Of a stretch of 64,000 bases of DNA, positions 52,977 through 61,815 are shown piece by piece. The stretch is taken from NCBI GenBank assembly GCA_902800625.1, contig CADCFG010000010.1, forward strand, positions 1 through 64,000, read 5' to 3'. Within the stretch, counting starts at the first letter, position 1; each line of letters starts with the position of its first letter. The position numbers were made by a program, and so were the translations under genes. Below the pieces are notes generated by a model that saw nothing but the letters and a program-made list of their open reading frames with translations, was not told the origin of the DNA and did not search any database. This stretch comes from an uncultured Eubacteriales bacterium. Lineage in GTDB: Bacteria; Bacillota; Clostridia; Christensenellales; Aristaeellaceae.

Positions 52977-55148
52977 ATGAAAAAGATACGGAACATCGTC
53001 CTTGGCGGCATCCAGCAAAAGGTATTCAACCTGGTGCTGTTCGTAATCATACTGATGATGGCGGCCTATACGGCGGTCATCATCCACCAGGCCGGGCGCA
53101 TCGGCAGCCTGGTGACGGAGACCAATGAGAAGCAGAAGCAGTCCATCTCCGCCACATCCCAGATGACGATGGACGCCGTGATCTCCCAGAGCATGGGCCA
53201 GAGCACCCAGATGGAGGCCTATATCGCCAACGACCTTTTCGAGGGCCTGGCGGACACGGTGAATATGCTGGGCGACTACGCGGGCAACATCTTCCGCGAT
53301 CCAGAGGGCTACACTGCCCAGCCCTACGCCCTGCCCGATCCCGCACGGGAGGGCGAGATCACCGTGCAGCTGCTGGCGGAGGAAGGACTGGACCTTACCA
53401 ACGCGGAGCTTTCCGGAAAGCTGGGGCTCGTCGCCAATATGTCCGACATGATGAAGGCGCTGTACGCCAACGGCAACGTGAACTCCTGCTACATCGCCCT
53501 GCCCGACGGCGCGATGCTGCTGGCGGACGACCACTCCGCGGCGAAGTTCGGCGAGGACGGCACGCTGACGCCCATCCCCATCCGCGAGCGGGACTGGTAC
53601 AGGGGCGCGAAGGAGGCCGGCCATCTGTTCTATACCGACGTGGTACAGGACGTGTTCACCGGGCAGATCGGCATCATGTGCGCGCTGCCGGTGTACCAGG
53701 GCAACCAGCTGGCCGCCGTGGTGGGTGCGGACCTGTTCCTGGACAACATGGCCGATTCCATCTCCCGTACCGCCCGCAACGGCTCGTTCACCTTCATCGT
53801 GAACCAGTACGGCCACGTGGTGTTCTCTCCGTTGACGGAAGGCACACTGCGCGTGCGCGAGCCCTTCGAGGCACAGGACCTGCGCACCTCCGATGAGGAC
53901 GGACTCGGCGCGTTCATGGAACAGGCGCTGATGGGCGTCACCGACGTGACGGCAGTGACGGTGGACGGCGTTGCCTACTACATGGTGGGCGCACCTGTGG
54001 AAGCCGTGGGCTGGACGGTGGTTTCCGCTGTCAGCCAGGAAGCAGCCAACTCCCCGACGGTCATGATGGAGCAGCAGTACGACGACATACTGGCTGAAGC
54101 GCAGAGCGCTTTCACCGATGGCCTCGGCAGTGCCAGGGCCACCATCCTGGTGCTGCTGGGCGTGATCCTGGTGATGGGCGTCACCGGCGCGCTGGTGCTG
54201 TCCAAGCGCATCGTCAAGCCCCTGGGCATCATGACGGAGAAGGTGCAGTCCCTGGGCGGCAACAACCTGCAGTTCATCATGGAGGACGCCTACCGCACGG
54301 GAGACGAGATCGAGGTGCTGGCGGATTCCTTCGCCACGCTGTCGGCCAGGACGCTGCAATACGTGGACCAGGTGCAGCGGGTCACCGCCGAGAAGGAACG
54401 CATTGGCGCGGAGCTGAACATGGCCACGGACATCCAGGCCAGCCAGCTGCCCCGGCTGTTCCCCGCCTTCCCGAACCGGCCGGAGTTTGACGTGTACGCC
54501 AGCATGACCCCTGCCAAGGAGGTGGGCGGCGACTTCTACGACTTCTTCCTGGTGGACGACAACCACATCGGCCTCGTGATGGCGGACGTGTCCGGCAAGG
54601 GCGTGCCCGCGGCGCTGTTAATGATGATCTCCCGGGTGCTGATCAAGTCCCACCTGCAAAACGGCGAGACCCCCGGCGAGGCGCTGGAAAACGTGAACGA
54701 CCAGCTGTGCGAGGGCAACGACGCGGAACTCTTCGTCACCGTCTGGCTGGCCGTGCTGGAGATCTCCACCGGCAAGGGCGTGGCCGCCAACGCGGGCCAC
54801 GAGCATCCCACCATCCGCCGCGCCGGCGGGCAGTACGAGCTGGTCACCTACCGCCACTCCCCCGCCGTGGCCACCATGGAGGGCATCCCCTACAAGGAGC
54901 ACACATTTGAGATGCGGCCCGGCGACAGCCTGTTCGTGTACACGGACGGCGTGGCCGAGGCCACGAACGCGGATAACGAGCTGTTCGGCACGGATCGCAT
55001 GCTTAAGGCTCTGAATCGCGATCCCGACGCCGATCCCGAGTGCGTGCTGCGCAATGTGATGGAAAGCATCAACGCCTTCGTGGCCGGTGCGGAGCAGTTC
55101 GACGACATCACGATGCTCTGCCTGAAGTACATCGGGCCGAAGAAATAG
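52977..55148 (+). CDS. Cache-HAMP-SpoIIE membrane serine phosphatase
   Basis: A 723-residue signalling protein. A helix at about 15-35 and another at about 385-405 bracket a 350-residue extracytoplasmic Cache-type sensor (IPIRERDWYRGAKEAG, YTDVVQDVFTGQIGIMCALPVY). A HAMP linker follows (KRIVKPLGIMTEKVQSLGG). The PP2C-like SpoIIE domain (about 480-720) has the metal-binding blocks VGGDFYDFFLVDDNHIG, MADVSGKGVPAAL and SLFVYTDGVAEATN. It should dephosphorylate a STAS-domain antagonist. The only STAS gene in the window is at 13671-13967, an untested but attractive partner. GGAGG precedes the ATG. The gene is monocistronic. Confidence 0.9.
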   Translation: MKKIRNIVLGGIQQKVFNLVLFVIILMMAAYTAVIIHQAGRIGSLVTETNEKQKQSISATSQMTMDAVISQSMGQSTQMEAYIANDLFEGLADTVNMLGDYAGNIFRDPEGYTAQPYALPDPAREGEITVQLLAEEGLDLTNAELSGKLGLVANMSDMMKALYANGNVNSCYIALPDGAMLLADDHSAAKFGEDGTLTPIPIRERDWYRGAKEAGHLFYTDVVQDVFTGQIGIMCALPVYQGNQLAAVVGADLFLDNMADSISRTARNGSFTFIVNQYGHVVFSPLTEGTLRVREPFEAQDLRTSDEDGLGAFMEQALMGVTDVTAVTVDGVAYYMVGAPVEAVGWTVVSAVSQEAANSPTVMMEQQYDDILAEAQSAFTDGLGSARATILVLLGVILVMGVTGALVLSKRIVKPLGIMTEKVQSLGGNNLQFIMEDAYRTGDEIEVLADSFATLSARTLQYVDQVQRVTAEKERIGAELNMATDIQASQLPRLFPAFPNRPEFDVYASMTPAKEVGGDFYDFFLVDDNHIGLVMADVSGKGVPAALLMMISRVLIKSHLQNGETPGEALENVNDQLCEGNDAELFVTVWLAVLEISTGKGVAANAGHEHPTIRRAGGQYELVTYRHSPAVATMEGIPYKEHTFEMRPGDSLFVYTDGVAEATNADNELFGTDRMLKALNRDPDADPECVLRNVMESINAFVAGAEQFDDITMLCLKYIGPKK

Positions 55149-55269
55149 AGGGCATTGCTATCCCGGCAGGCCGTTGGGAAGGCCCGCAATGCAAGGAAGC
55201 GAGCTTGCAAAAAAGGGAGCCAACACCGTAGTAAGTGACCGCTTTTTGCGAGTGATGCTGACACAGCAA

Positions 55270-55313
55270 GCAAAAATCTCTGCCGACTTCTTTTCGTCAG
55301 CAGAGATTTTTGC
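55270..55313. terminator. Bidirectional terminator after the phosphatase gene
   Basis: GCAAAAATCTCTGC (55270-55283) and GCAGAGATTTTTGC (55300-55313) are perfect 14-bp arms with A and T tracts inside the stem ends. It lies between the convergent phosphatase and ABC permease genes. The rest of the 199-bp gap (55149-55347) shows no gene. Confidence 0.75.
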
Positions 55314-55347
55314 GTTTGCGGGCTTTATCAGCGGTCTGAAGCGGATG

Positions 55348-56976
55348 TCAGGCATGACCTGGCTTCCGCTTTCCCATGTCATTCCGCCTGGCAAGCGCCA
55401 TGACGCGCCAGTAGCTCAGCGCTGCCAGCAGCGTTGCCGCCGCGGTAAAGATCAGCGCCAGCAGCAGGCGGTTCATGCGCAGGCCCAGTACGACCGACAC
55501 CACGGCCAGACCCATCACCACGAACATATTGGGCAGCATGTAGATGGCCACTGCCGCGCCCTGCTTGATGACCTCGATCTCGTTCTCCCAGTCCAGGCGC
55601 ATGTGTCTGACGCCGCAGACGCAGCCCCAGGCCGTGGAGAACGCGCACAGCGCGAGGCCCAGCAGCAGGTAGAGCGCCGTCTCGATCGCCGGGACCTTCC
55701 CCGCCACGCAAAGGCACAACGTGGAGAAGGCCATGAACGGCACCGTCATCGCCATGTTGTAGAGCATCTTGCCCTGGTACACGGTTTTTTTCTCGAGGGG
55801 CAGACTCTGGAGGATCCAGTAGTTTTTGCCCTCCAGGGACGGCGAGCAGGCCGTTGTAGCCACCATGCCGATGAAGAAATAAACAATGAACGGGATGGCA
55901 GGATGGAGCATGGCGGGGTCGACGGGCGCGTCATGGGTGACCATGTTGATGATCCGTTCCGGGCCGATGATCAGCGTCAGAAGGCCCACCAGCGCCGAGA
56001 GGATCACGCCGATGCCAGCGTTGACCAGATAGGCGGTGGAGCCGGTCATGCGCCGGAATTCCTTGAAGGCGATGGCGCACACCACGCCGCGCTGCTTCTG
56101 GGCGGACATCCTGAACCGCCGCGCCGCCGCGTGGGATTTCAGCGCGGAATTGATGCTGCGGTAGGACCGGCCCACCACGGCAAACACCGCCGCAAACAGC
56201 GCGATGCTCACCCCCGCCAGCAGCAGCATGGACGACACGCTGCCCTTCGTGACGGCGTCCGCGAACCAGCCCGCGGGCAGGTAGACGCCGGATGCGCCGC
56301 CGCTGATCGCCGAGGCCGCCTGAAGCGTGTACTCAATTCTGTCGTTGCGGACCAGGTCCTCGATGACAAAGCGCAGCGAGAAGGCGGCGAGGGTGAAGAT
56401 CAGCGTGAGCACCGTCTGGATGACGTTGGTCCTGCGGAAACCGGCGCTGATCCGGGCGATCAAGAAGCCCAGGAAGGACGCGATCAGCATCGGGATCAGC
56501 GGCAATAGCAGCGACAGCACGATCCACACCGGGTAGATCACCCAGGAGGGCCGGGCGTACACGCCGTAGCCGATCAGCATGGCCAGGGAAATGCTGACAT
56601 ACCAGGCCAGGCTCTTGATGTACATGTACAGGAACTTGCAGCCCGCCACGGTCCCGGACTCAAGGGGCAGCGACATCAGCATGTCGTATTCCCTGAAGTT
56701 GAACAGGTAGCCGTTGGTCTTGAACAGCGTGAACACGAAGGCGAGGGCGCTGATCATCAGCGCGCACATCTCGGGCACGGCGCGGATGAGTCCGATCCTC
56801 CCGAAGCCGATGCACATGGCCGCGCACAGGGCCATCAGCATGGCGTACAGCACGACCACGCCGACGGCGCTGCCGATGATGCGGCGGCGCTTCTTCTTGT
56901 CCGTGGAATGCCTGCGGATGTTCCGGCCGCTGGTGGACAGCAGCAGGGTCCTGAGCAGCACGATGCCGTTATTCAT
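55348..56976 (-). CDS. ABC-2-type transporter permease
   Basis: A 542-residue polytopic membrane protein with about 12 hydrophobic segments in two halves. Features such as YLFNFREYDMLMSLPLESGTVAGCKFLYMY and EGKNYWILQSLPLEKKTVYQGKMLYN are repeated in each half and are typical of large ABC-2 permeases of Clostridia. The C-terminus is short and basic. Its start overlaps the end of the ATPase gene by 8 bases, which marks the pair as one export system. The substrate cannot be read from sequence; drug, peptide or lipid export are all possible. Confidence 0.8.
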   Translation of the reverse strand: MNNGIVLLRTLLLSTSGRNIRRHSTDKKKRRRIIGSAVGVVVLYAMLMALCAAMCIGFGRIGLIRAVPEMCALMISALAFVFTLFKTNGYLFNFREYDMLMSLPLESGTVAGCKFLYMYIKSLAWYVSISLAMLIGYGVYARPSWVIYPVWIVLSLLLPLIPMLIASFLGFLIARISAGFRRTNVIQTVLTLIFTLAAFSLRFVIEDLVRNDRIEYTLQAASAISGGASGVYLPAGWFADAVTKGSVSSMLLLAGVSIALFAAVFAVVGRSYRSINSALKSHAAARRFRMSAQKQRGVVCAIAFKEFRRMTGSTAYLVNAGIGVILSALVGLLTLIIGPERIINMVTHDAPVDPAMLHPAIPFIVYFFIGMVATTACSPSLEGKNYWILQSLPLEKKTVYQGKMLYNMAMTVPFMAFSTLCLCVAGKVPAIETALYLLLGLALCAFSTAWGCVCGVRHMRLDWENEIEVIKQGAAVAIYMLPNMFVVMGLAVVSVVLGLRMNRLLLALIFTAAATLLAALSYWRVMALARRNDMGKRKPGHA

Positions 56977-57703
56977 CGCCGTCCGCCTCCAAAAACGCCT
57001 CTTCCAGGGAATGGCCCTCGGTCAATTCCTCCATGGTGCCGGAGGCGATGATCCGACCATGTTTGATGATGGCCACCTTGTTGCACAGCTTCTCTGCCAC
57101 GTCAAGAACGTGGGTGGAGAAGAATATGGCCGTGCCGTTCTGGCACATTTCGCGCATGATCTCCTTCAGCGTGAAGGTGGCCTTGGGGTCCAGGCCCACG
57201 AAGGGCTCGTCCAGCACCAGCAGCCGGGGCTTGTGGATCAGCGCGGAGATGATGGCCAGCTTCTGCTTCATGCCGTGGGAATAGGCGCCGATGAGGTCGC
57301 CCAGGTCCCTGGTGATCTCAAACAGGTCCGCGTACCTGCGGATGCTCTGCTCCCGCTCCCGGGCGTCGATTGAGAACACGTCCGCCACGAAGTTCAGGTA
57401 CTGTATGCCGGTCAGGTTCTCGTACAGGTCAGGGTTGTCCGGGATATAGGCGGTCACGCGCTTGCACGCCATGGGCTCGTCCTTCACGGAATGGCCGTCG
57501 ATGAAGATGTCGCCCTCGGTGAAGTCCAGCACACCCACCACGGCGCGAATGGTGGTGGACTTGCCGGCGCCGTTGTGGCCGATGAAGCCATAGATGTCCC
57601 CGCCCATGACGGTGAGGTTCACGTCGTCCACGGCCTTCTTCCCGGCACCGTAGGATTTGGAATAGTGCCTGATCTCAAGCATCACGTTGTCGTTGGTGCG
57701 CAA
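56969..57703 (-). CDS. ABC transporter ATPase of an export system
   Basis: A 244-residue ATPase of the CcmA/DRR type. Walker A is GHNGAGKST, and the short signature region is GAYSHGMKQKLAIISALIHKPRLLVLDEPFVGLDP, holding a SHGMKQK variant of the LSGGQ motif and Walker B. The H-loop is FFSTHVLDVAEKLC. The start is taken as TTG at 57703, nine bases after AAAGGAG; an ATG at 57682 (MLEIRHY) is the alternative. It energises the permease encoded downstream. Confidence 0.9.
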   Translation of the reverse strand: MRTNDNVMLEIRHYSKSYGAGKKAVDDVNLTVMGGDIYGFIGHNGAGKSTTIRAVVGVLDFTEGDIFIDGHSVKDEPMACKRVTAYIPDNPDLYENLTGIQYLNFVADVFSIDAREREQSIRRYADLFEITRDLGDLIGAYSHGMKQKLAIISALIHKPRLLVLDEPFVGLDPKATFTLKEIMREMCQNGTAIFFSTHVLDVAEKLCNKVAIIKHGRIIASGTMEELTEGHSLEEAFLEADGDE

Positions 57704-57759
57704 CGAAGCTCACTCCTTTGATCGATGGTCGCCTGGCGCCTTTTGCGCCGCGCAGCATT

Positions 57760-57788
57760 ATCATAGCGCACATCACCCTGTTGTTCAA
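57760..57788 (-). promoter_or_regulatory. Promoter of the ABC export pair
   Basis: On the minus strand TTGAAC and TATGAT are 17 bp apart, about 57 bases before the ATPase start. Confidence 0.55.
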
Positions 57789-57872
57789 GGCCTGTCGCTT
57801 CAATTGTCACCAGGCTCGTTCCATTTGTCGGCAAAATCATCCAAAAAGTTTTCCGACATGGCCTGATAGGAC

Positions 57873-57902
57873 TGGACACCTGGCCCGGTAAGCTGATATA
57901 AT
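57873..57902 (+). promoter_or_regulatory. Promoter of the GGDEF-GAF gene
   Basis: TGGACA (57873-57878) and TATAAT (57897-57902) are 18 bp apart, 60 bases before the ATG. Confidence 0.5.
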
Positions 57903-57961
57903 GATAATGGTATATATCCGTATATCCAACTTGTTTCAAAACAGCAGGAGTATTAGAACAC

Positions 57962-59032
57962 ATGTACACAAAGGAACAGCTTGCTAAATACGAGTATTTC
58001 GACGAAGCGCTGGGCAGGCGGGAAGTTTCCAACGTGCTGGATCCGCTGACGGGGCTGATTTCCCGGCAGTACATACTGGGGTTCGCCCGCTGGCTGATCG
58101 AAAAGGGCATCCCTTTTACCTTCGGCATGCTGGATCTGGACAACTTCAAGTTCGTCAACGACGCCTACGGCCACCACGCCGGCGACCGGGTGCTGATCCG
58201 CGTGGCGGAAGGGCTGATCGACTATCTGGACGGCTGCGGCATCGCCGGGCGGTTCGGCGGCGACGAATTCCTGTGGATCAACCTGCGCGACCGGGAGTAC
58301 GCGGACAAGAAAGCCTTTCTGGCGGAATTGTACGTCAGCGAGCGGGTGGTGCGCCGGAACGTGGCGTTGGAGGACTGCGCTCCGTTCATCACCGGCACCG
58401 TTGGCTGCGCCACCTTCCCCGACGACGCCGGGGACTACGACAGCCTGTTCGCCATGATCGACAAGGCGCTATACCGCGGCAAGAGCAAGGGTCGCAACTG
58501 CTATATCATCTATGTGAAGGAAAAGCACGCCGACATCGACATCCATCGCATCGCCCGCAAGGGCGTGTACACCACCATGTGCAACGTGGTACGGATGTTT
58601 GAAATGGTGCCGGGCATGGTAAACAGGCTGCACTCTGTGGCACCGGTGCTGATGGATGAGCTGCGGCTGACGGAGGTCTATTATATCGGCGGGGATCGCG
58701 TGATGCGGGCCGTGCGCACCCAGGGCGTGGCGGAACCGGTTCCGGACATCGACAACCTGATGAGCGACGAGCTGTTCACCGCCAACAGCCTGGAGGAGGT
58801 GGAGGCGCGCTGTCCCGCCTTCTGCAATGTGCTGAAAAAGCGCGAGGTGGAATCGCTGATGGTGGTGCGCGTGGGTATGGACAATGCAGTGGCCGACGGC
58901 TATCTGGTGTGTGCCGAGCCCCACAGCCTGCGCATCTGGCAGGAGGATGAGTGCGCTGTGATGTTCTTCCTGGCGAAACTGATCGCCGCCCGGATCCGCA
59001 TCGACGGTGAAACGCTGGGCGATCGAGTATAA
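57962..59032 (+). CDS. Diguanylate cyclase with C-terminal GAF-like domain
   Basis: A 356-residue soluble protein. The N-terminal GGDEF domain (about 20-180) is intact, with DPLTGLISRQY, MLDLDNFKFVNDAYGHHAGD and RFGGDEFLW. The C-terminal half (about 195-350) has GAF-like strands (LRLTEVYYIGGDRVMRAVRTQG, VESLMVVRVGMDNAVADGYLVC) and may bind a small ligand. Domain order is reversed from the usual sensor-then-cyclase layout. No Shine-Dalgarno is evident beyond AGGAG 13 bases upstream. It is monocistronic with its own terminator. Confidence 0.85.
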   Translation: MYTKEQLAKYEYFDEALGRREVSNVLDPLTGLISRQYILGFARWLIEKGIPFTFGMLDLDNFKFVNDAYGHHAGDRVLIRVAEGLIDYLDGCGIAGRFGGDEFLWINLRDREYADKKAFLAELYVSERVVRRNVALEDCAPFITGTVGCATFPDDAGDYDSLFAMIDKALYRGKSKGRNCYIIYVKEKHADIDIHRIARKGVYTTMCNVVRMFEMVPGMVNRLHSVAPVLMDELRLTEVYYIGGDRVMRAVRTQGVAEPVPDIDNLMSDELFTANSLEEVEARCPAFCNVLKKREVESLMVVRVGMDNAVADGYLVCAEPHSLRIWQEDECAVMFFLAKLIAARIRIDGETLGDRV

Positions 59033-59041
59033 TTTACAACA

Positions 59042-59077
59042 GGCCTTGGTCTATATAGACCAAGGTTTGTTTATTGT
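59042..59077 (+). terminator. Terminator of the GGDEF-GAF gene
   Basis: CCTTGGTCTA (59044-59053) and TAGACCAAGG (59056-59065) are perfect 10-bp arms of a palindrome with a TA centre, followed by TTTGTTTATT. A third copy of the left arm occurs at 59091-59100. Confidence 0.7.
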
Positions 59078-59135
59078 GGATTCAAACCGACCTTGGTCTA
59101 AAGTAAATTATTGTCTTAACGTTCACGACTAATTG

Positions 59136-59164
59136 TTGACACAACAAACAGACGATGATATAAT
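59136..59164 (+). promoter_or_regulatory. Perfect consensus sigma-A promoter of the sugar ABC operon
   Basis: TTGACA (59136-59141) and TATAAT (59159-59164) with exactly 17 bp between them. The predicted transcription start is near 59171, about 77 bases before the first gene. Confidence 0.8.
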
Positions 59165-59247
59165 CCTATTGATGCATAGGGTTTTTTTTTGCAATTTATG
59201 AGACTTTTTTGTCAACCCATAAGGATTTTCGCGCTGGAGGTGGGCGT

Positions 59248-59841
59248 TTGAAGGGACAGCGGACTGTACAGCAGTATCGGTCAACGGACCTCGCGATGTT
59301 CGCCGTCATGCTGGCGGTGTTCGAGTCGCTGGTGGTCGTCGCTGCACGCCGCTGGTTCCCCAACGAACCCTACACCGTGTCCGTGACCCCCGCCATCACC
59401 TGCATCGTGCTGATGCGCTGGGGCCCATGGGCAGGCATCCACGCGGCCCTGGGCGGCGCGGTGTTCTGCCTGGTGTCCGGCGCTCGGCCGGCGCACTACG
59501 CCGTATATATCATCGGCAACCTGCTGTCGCTGGGGGCGCTGGGATTGATCCGGGCATGGACGCCCGAGGGCATCCGCGGAAGCGTGTCTAAATCCCTGCT
59601 GCTGGCGCTGTGCGTGACGCTTGCGATGCAGCTGGGCCGGGCCATCGTCTCCGTGGCCACGGGGGCTCCCCCAGCTTCAGCGCTGGGCTTTTTCACCACC
59701 GACGCGATCACGCTGCTGTTCACGCTGGTGTTGATCTGGATCGTCCGTCGGCTGGACGGCATGTTTGAGGAACAAAACCACTACCTGCAAAGGCTTCACC
59801 GGCAGGAAGAAGAGGAAAGAGGAGGATTATATGAGAGATAA
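59248..59841 (+). CDS. Six-helix membrane protein resembling an ECF transporter S component
   Basis: A 197-residue membrane protein with five or six hydrophobic segments (about 15-35, 40-60, 65-85, 90-110, 125-145 and 155-180). The layout and the block AITCIVLMRWGPWAGIHAALGGAVFCLVSG resemble substrate-binding S components of ECF vitamin or sugar transporters. This is a fold-level impression only. The start is taken as TTG at 59248, five to six bases after GGAGGTGGG. It is first in the sugar ABC operon and overlaps the LplB gene by 11 bases, so the two are translationally coupled. Confidence 0.55.
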   Translation: MKGQRTVQQYRSTDLAMFAVMLAVFESLVVVAARRWFPNEPYTVSVTPAITCIVLMRWGPWAGIHAALGGAVFCLVSGARPAHYAVYIIGNLLSLGALGLIRAWTPEGIRGSVSKSLLLALCVTLAMQLGRAIVSVATGAPPASALGFFTTDAITLLFTLVLIWIVRRLDGMFEEQNHYLQRLHRQEEEERGGLYER

Positions 59842-60889
59842 GGGAGCGGATTTTCTGATTTATGATCAGGCCAGCGGCGCTTATCGCGAAAGTCCCGAAC
59901 AGATGGTGCGCGACGATGTGGAGAAGCACTACTGGCTGCACGTGGGCCGCACGATCCTCAAGGATTGGCGCCTCTACCTAATGCTGCTGCCCACCATCCT
60001 GGTCTTCCTGTTCTGGCGCTACCTGCCCATGTACGAGCTGCTGGGCGCATTCAAGGTGGGCGACCAGGTGAAGAGCGTGTCGGAGCAGTACTTCGCGGGC
60101 TTTTCCTATTTCAAGACCCTGCTGGTCGGCGGCGGCACCGGCGGTCTTTCCCTGGAGTTCTGGAGGGCGCTGCGCAACACGTTCCTGCTGAGCTTCTACG
60201 GCCTGTGCTTCGGCTTCCCGATGCCGATCATACTGGCGCTGTTCTTCAACGAGGTGCGCTCCAATATCGCCCGCAGCGTGTACCAGGTGCTCACCTACCT
60301 GCCCAAGTTCATGTCCACCGTCGTCATGACCTCTCTGGTGATGATGCTGGTGAAGCAAGGCTCGCTGACCAGCGGCGCGGGCATCGTGTCCCGCTTCCTG
60401 GCGCGCATCGGGCTGATCTCCGAGGAGATGGCCAACGCGGGCCTTCTGAACAACCCCAACTTCTTCCGCGGCATCTACCAGATCAGCGGCATCTGGGAGA
60501 CGGCGGGCTACGACAGCATTGTGTTCTTCGCGGCCATCATCGCCATCTCCCCCACCAGCTACGAGGCGGCGCAGATCGACGGCGCGGGCAAGATGGCGCA
60601 GATGCGCTACGTGGTGCTGCCCAGCATCCTTTCCACCATCGTGATCATGCTGATCATGCGCATCGGCTCGCTGCTCAACATCGGCTATGAAAAGGTGCTG
60701 CTGCTGTACAACAACAACACCTACGTGACCGCCGACGTGGTCTCCACCTTCGCCCAGCGCTACGGCCTGGCCGGCGCCCAGAAGGGCATCGCCTCCGCGG
60801 CGGAAATGATGAATAACGTGGTGGGCATGCTGCTGGTCATCGGCGCGAACACGGTCGCCCGCAAGGCGAGCAATGTGTCGCTGTATTAA
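59831..60889 (+). CDS. LplB-type sugar ABC transporter permease
   Basis: A 352-residue inner-membrane subunit with six helices. The EAA loop SYEAAQIDGAGKMAQMRYVVLPSILSTI near the C-terminus contacts the ATPase. The N-terminal cytoplasmic stretch of about 40 residues and the blocks LYLMLLPTILVFLFWRYLPMY and FYGLCFGFPMPIILALFFNEV are typical of LplB/YteP-like permeases, which import oligosaccharides, often plant or wall polysaccharide fragments. The start MRDKGAD follows AGGAGGATTAT. It works with the LplC-type subunit and the binding protein downstream. No ATPase is encoded in this window; such systems often share a general MsmX-type ATPase. Confidence 0.9.
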   Translation: MRDKGADFLIYDQASGAYRESPEQMVRDDVEKHYWLHVGRTILKDWRLYLMLLPTILVFLFWRYLPMYELLGAFKVGDQVKSVSEQYFAGFSYFKTLLVGGGTGGLSLEFWRALRNTFLLSFYGLCFGFPMPIILALFFNEVRSNIARSVYQVLTYLPKFMSTVVMTSLVMMLVKQGSLTSGAGIVSRFLARIGLISEEMANAGLLNNPNFFRGIYQISGIWETAGYDSIVFFAAIIAISPTSYEAAQIDGAGKMAQMRYVVLPSILSTIVIMLIMRIGSLLNIGYEKVLLLYNNNTYVTADVVSTFAQRYGLAGAQKGIASAAEMMNNVVGMLLVIGANTVARKASNVSLY

Positions 60890-60904
60890 AGGAGGGATTC
60901 AGTC

Positions 60905-61795
60905 GTGAAAAGAAAGCTTGAAGCCTCCGAGCTGATCTTCAAGATCATCAGCTATACGCTATTGACGGTGTTCGCCCTGGGCTGCCTGTACCCGTTCGTA
61001 TACGCGGTCTCGGCCTCCATCAGCGGCCGCCACGCCGTGGACTACGGCGAGGTGGTGCTGTTCCCCAAGGACGTGCAGTTCGACGCCTTCCGAAGGATGT
61101 TCAACGACAACATGTTCTGGAACAGCTATTCCAACACGCTGTTCTTGACGGTCTACGGCACGGTATGGGCGCTGGGTGTGGCCATACTGGGCGCCTACGC
61201 GCTGAGCAAGAAGCGGCTGCTGTTCCGCAAGTTCTTCAACTTCTATCTGGTGTTTACCATGTGGTTCTCCGCGGGCATTGTGCCCCAGTACCTGAACTAC
61301 CTGGCCACCAAGAAGGTGTTCAACGGCATCGGCATCATGGACGACAAGTGGCTGGTGGTCATCGCCATGGGCATGGCGGCCATGAACATCATCCTGCTGC
61401 GCAACGCCTTTGAAAACGTGCCCAGCGAGATCGAGGAAGCCGCCATCGTGGACGGCGCCACGGAGTTCGGCGTATTGAGCAAGGTGTTCATCCCAATGAG
61501 CAAATCCACCATCGCCACCGTCGCCCTGTTCTTTGCCATCTCCCGCTGGAACGGCTATTTCTGGGCGCGCCAGATGATCTCCAACGCCCACGAGCATCCC
61601 CTGCAGGTGTTCATACGATTGACGCTGGAGGACTACACGAATTCGGAGACCATGGCCGGCTGGAACGAGGTGTACGCCTCGGATTCGGTGATCTACGCAC
61701 TGATCGTGTGCTCCATCGTGCCGATCCTGATCATCTATCCCTTTATCCAGAAGTACTTCGCCAAAGGCACCAATGCCGGCGGTGTGAAGGAATAA
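60905..61795 (+). CDS. LplC/YtcP-type sugar ABC transporter permease
   Basis: A 296-residue membrane subunit with six helices. Blocks such as GCLYPFVYAVSASISGRHAVDYGEV, FTMWFSAGIVPQYLN and the EAA loop EIEEAAIVDGATEFGVLSKVFIPMSKSTIATV match the second permease of LplABC-type importers. It pairs with the LplB-type protein encoded 15 bp upstream. Family substrates are oligosaccharides. GGAGG precedes the start at GTGAAAAGA.. with AAAGGAGGG upstream, so translation probably begins at the GTG at 60905. Confidence 0.9.
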   Translation: MKRKLEASELIFKIISYTLLTVFALGCLYPFVYAVSASISGRHAVDYGEVVLFPKDVQFDAFRRMFNDNMFWNSYSNTLFLTVYGTVWALGVAILGAYALSKKRLLFRKFFNFYLVFTMWFSAGIVPQYLNYLATKKVFNGIGIMDDKWLVVIAMGMAAMNIILLRNAFENVPSEIEEAAIVDGATEFGVLSKVFIPMSKSTIATVALFFAISRWNGYFWARQMISNAHEHPLQVFIRLTLEDYTNSETMAGWNEVYASDSVIYALIVCSIVPILIIYPFIQKYFAKGTNAGGVKE

Positions 61796-61815
61796 TATGA
61801 AGGAGGAACCCCCAC

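Noticed and set aside
55158-55394. Short open frames on both strands and an imperfect GCAAAAA/TTTTTGC inverted repeat in the gap after the phosphatase gene
   Set aside because: Frames cross the bidirectional terminator and lack ribosome sites; the repeat is short and explained by local A/T runs.
59165-59190. Hairpin CCTAT/ATAGG followed by nine T, resembling a terminator
   Set aside because: It begins directly after the -10 element at 59159-59164, so the left arm lies before the predicted transcription start near 59171 and cannot fold in that RNA.
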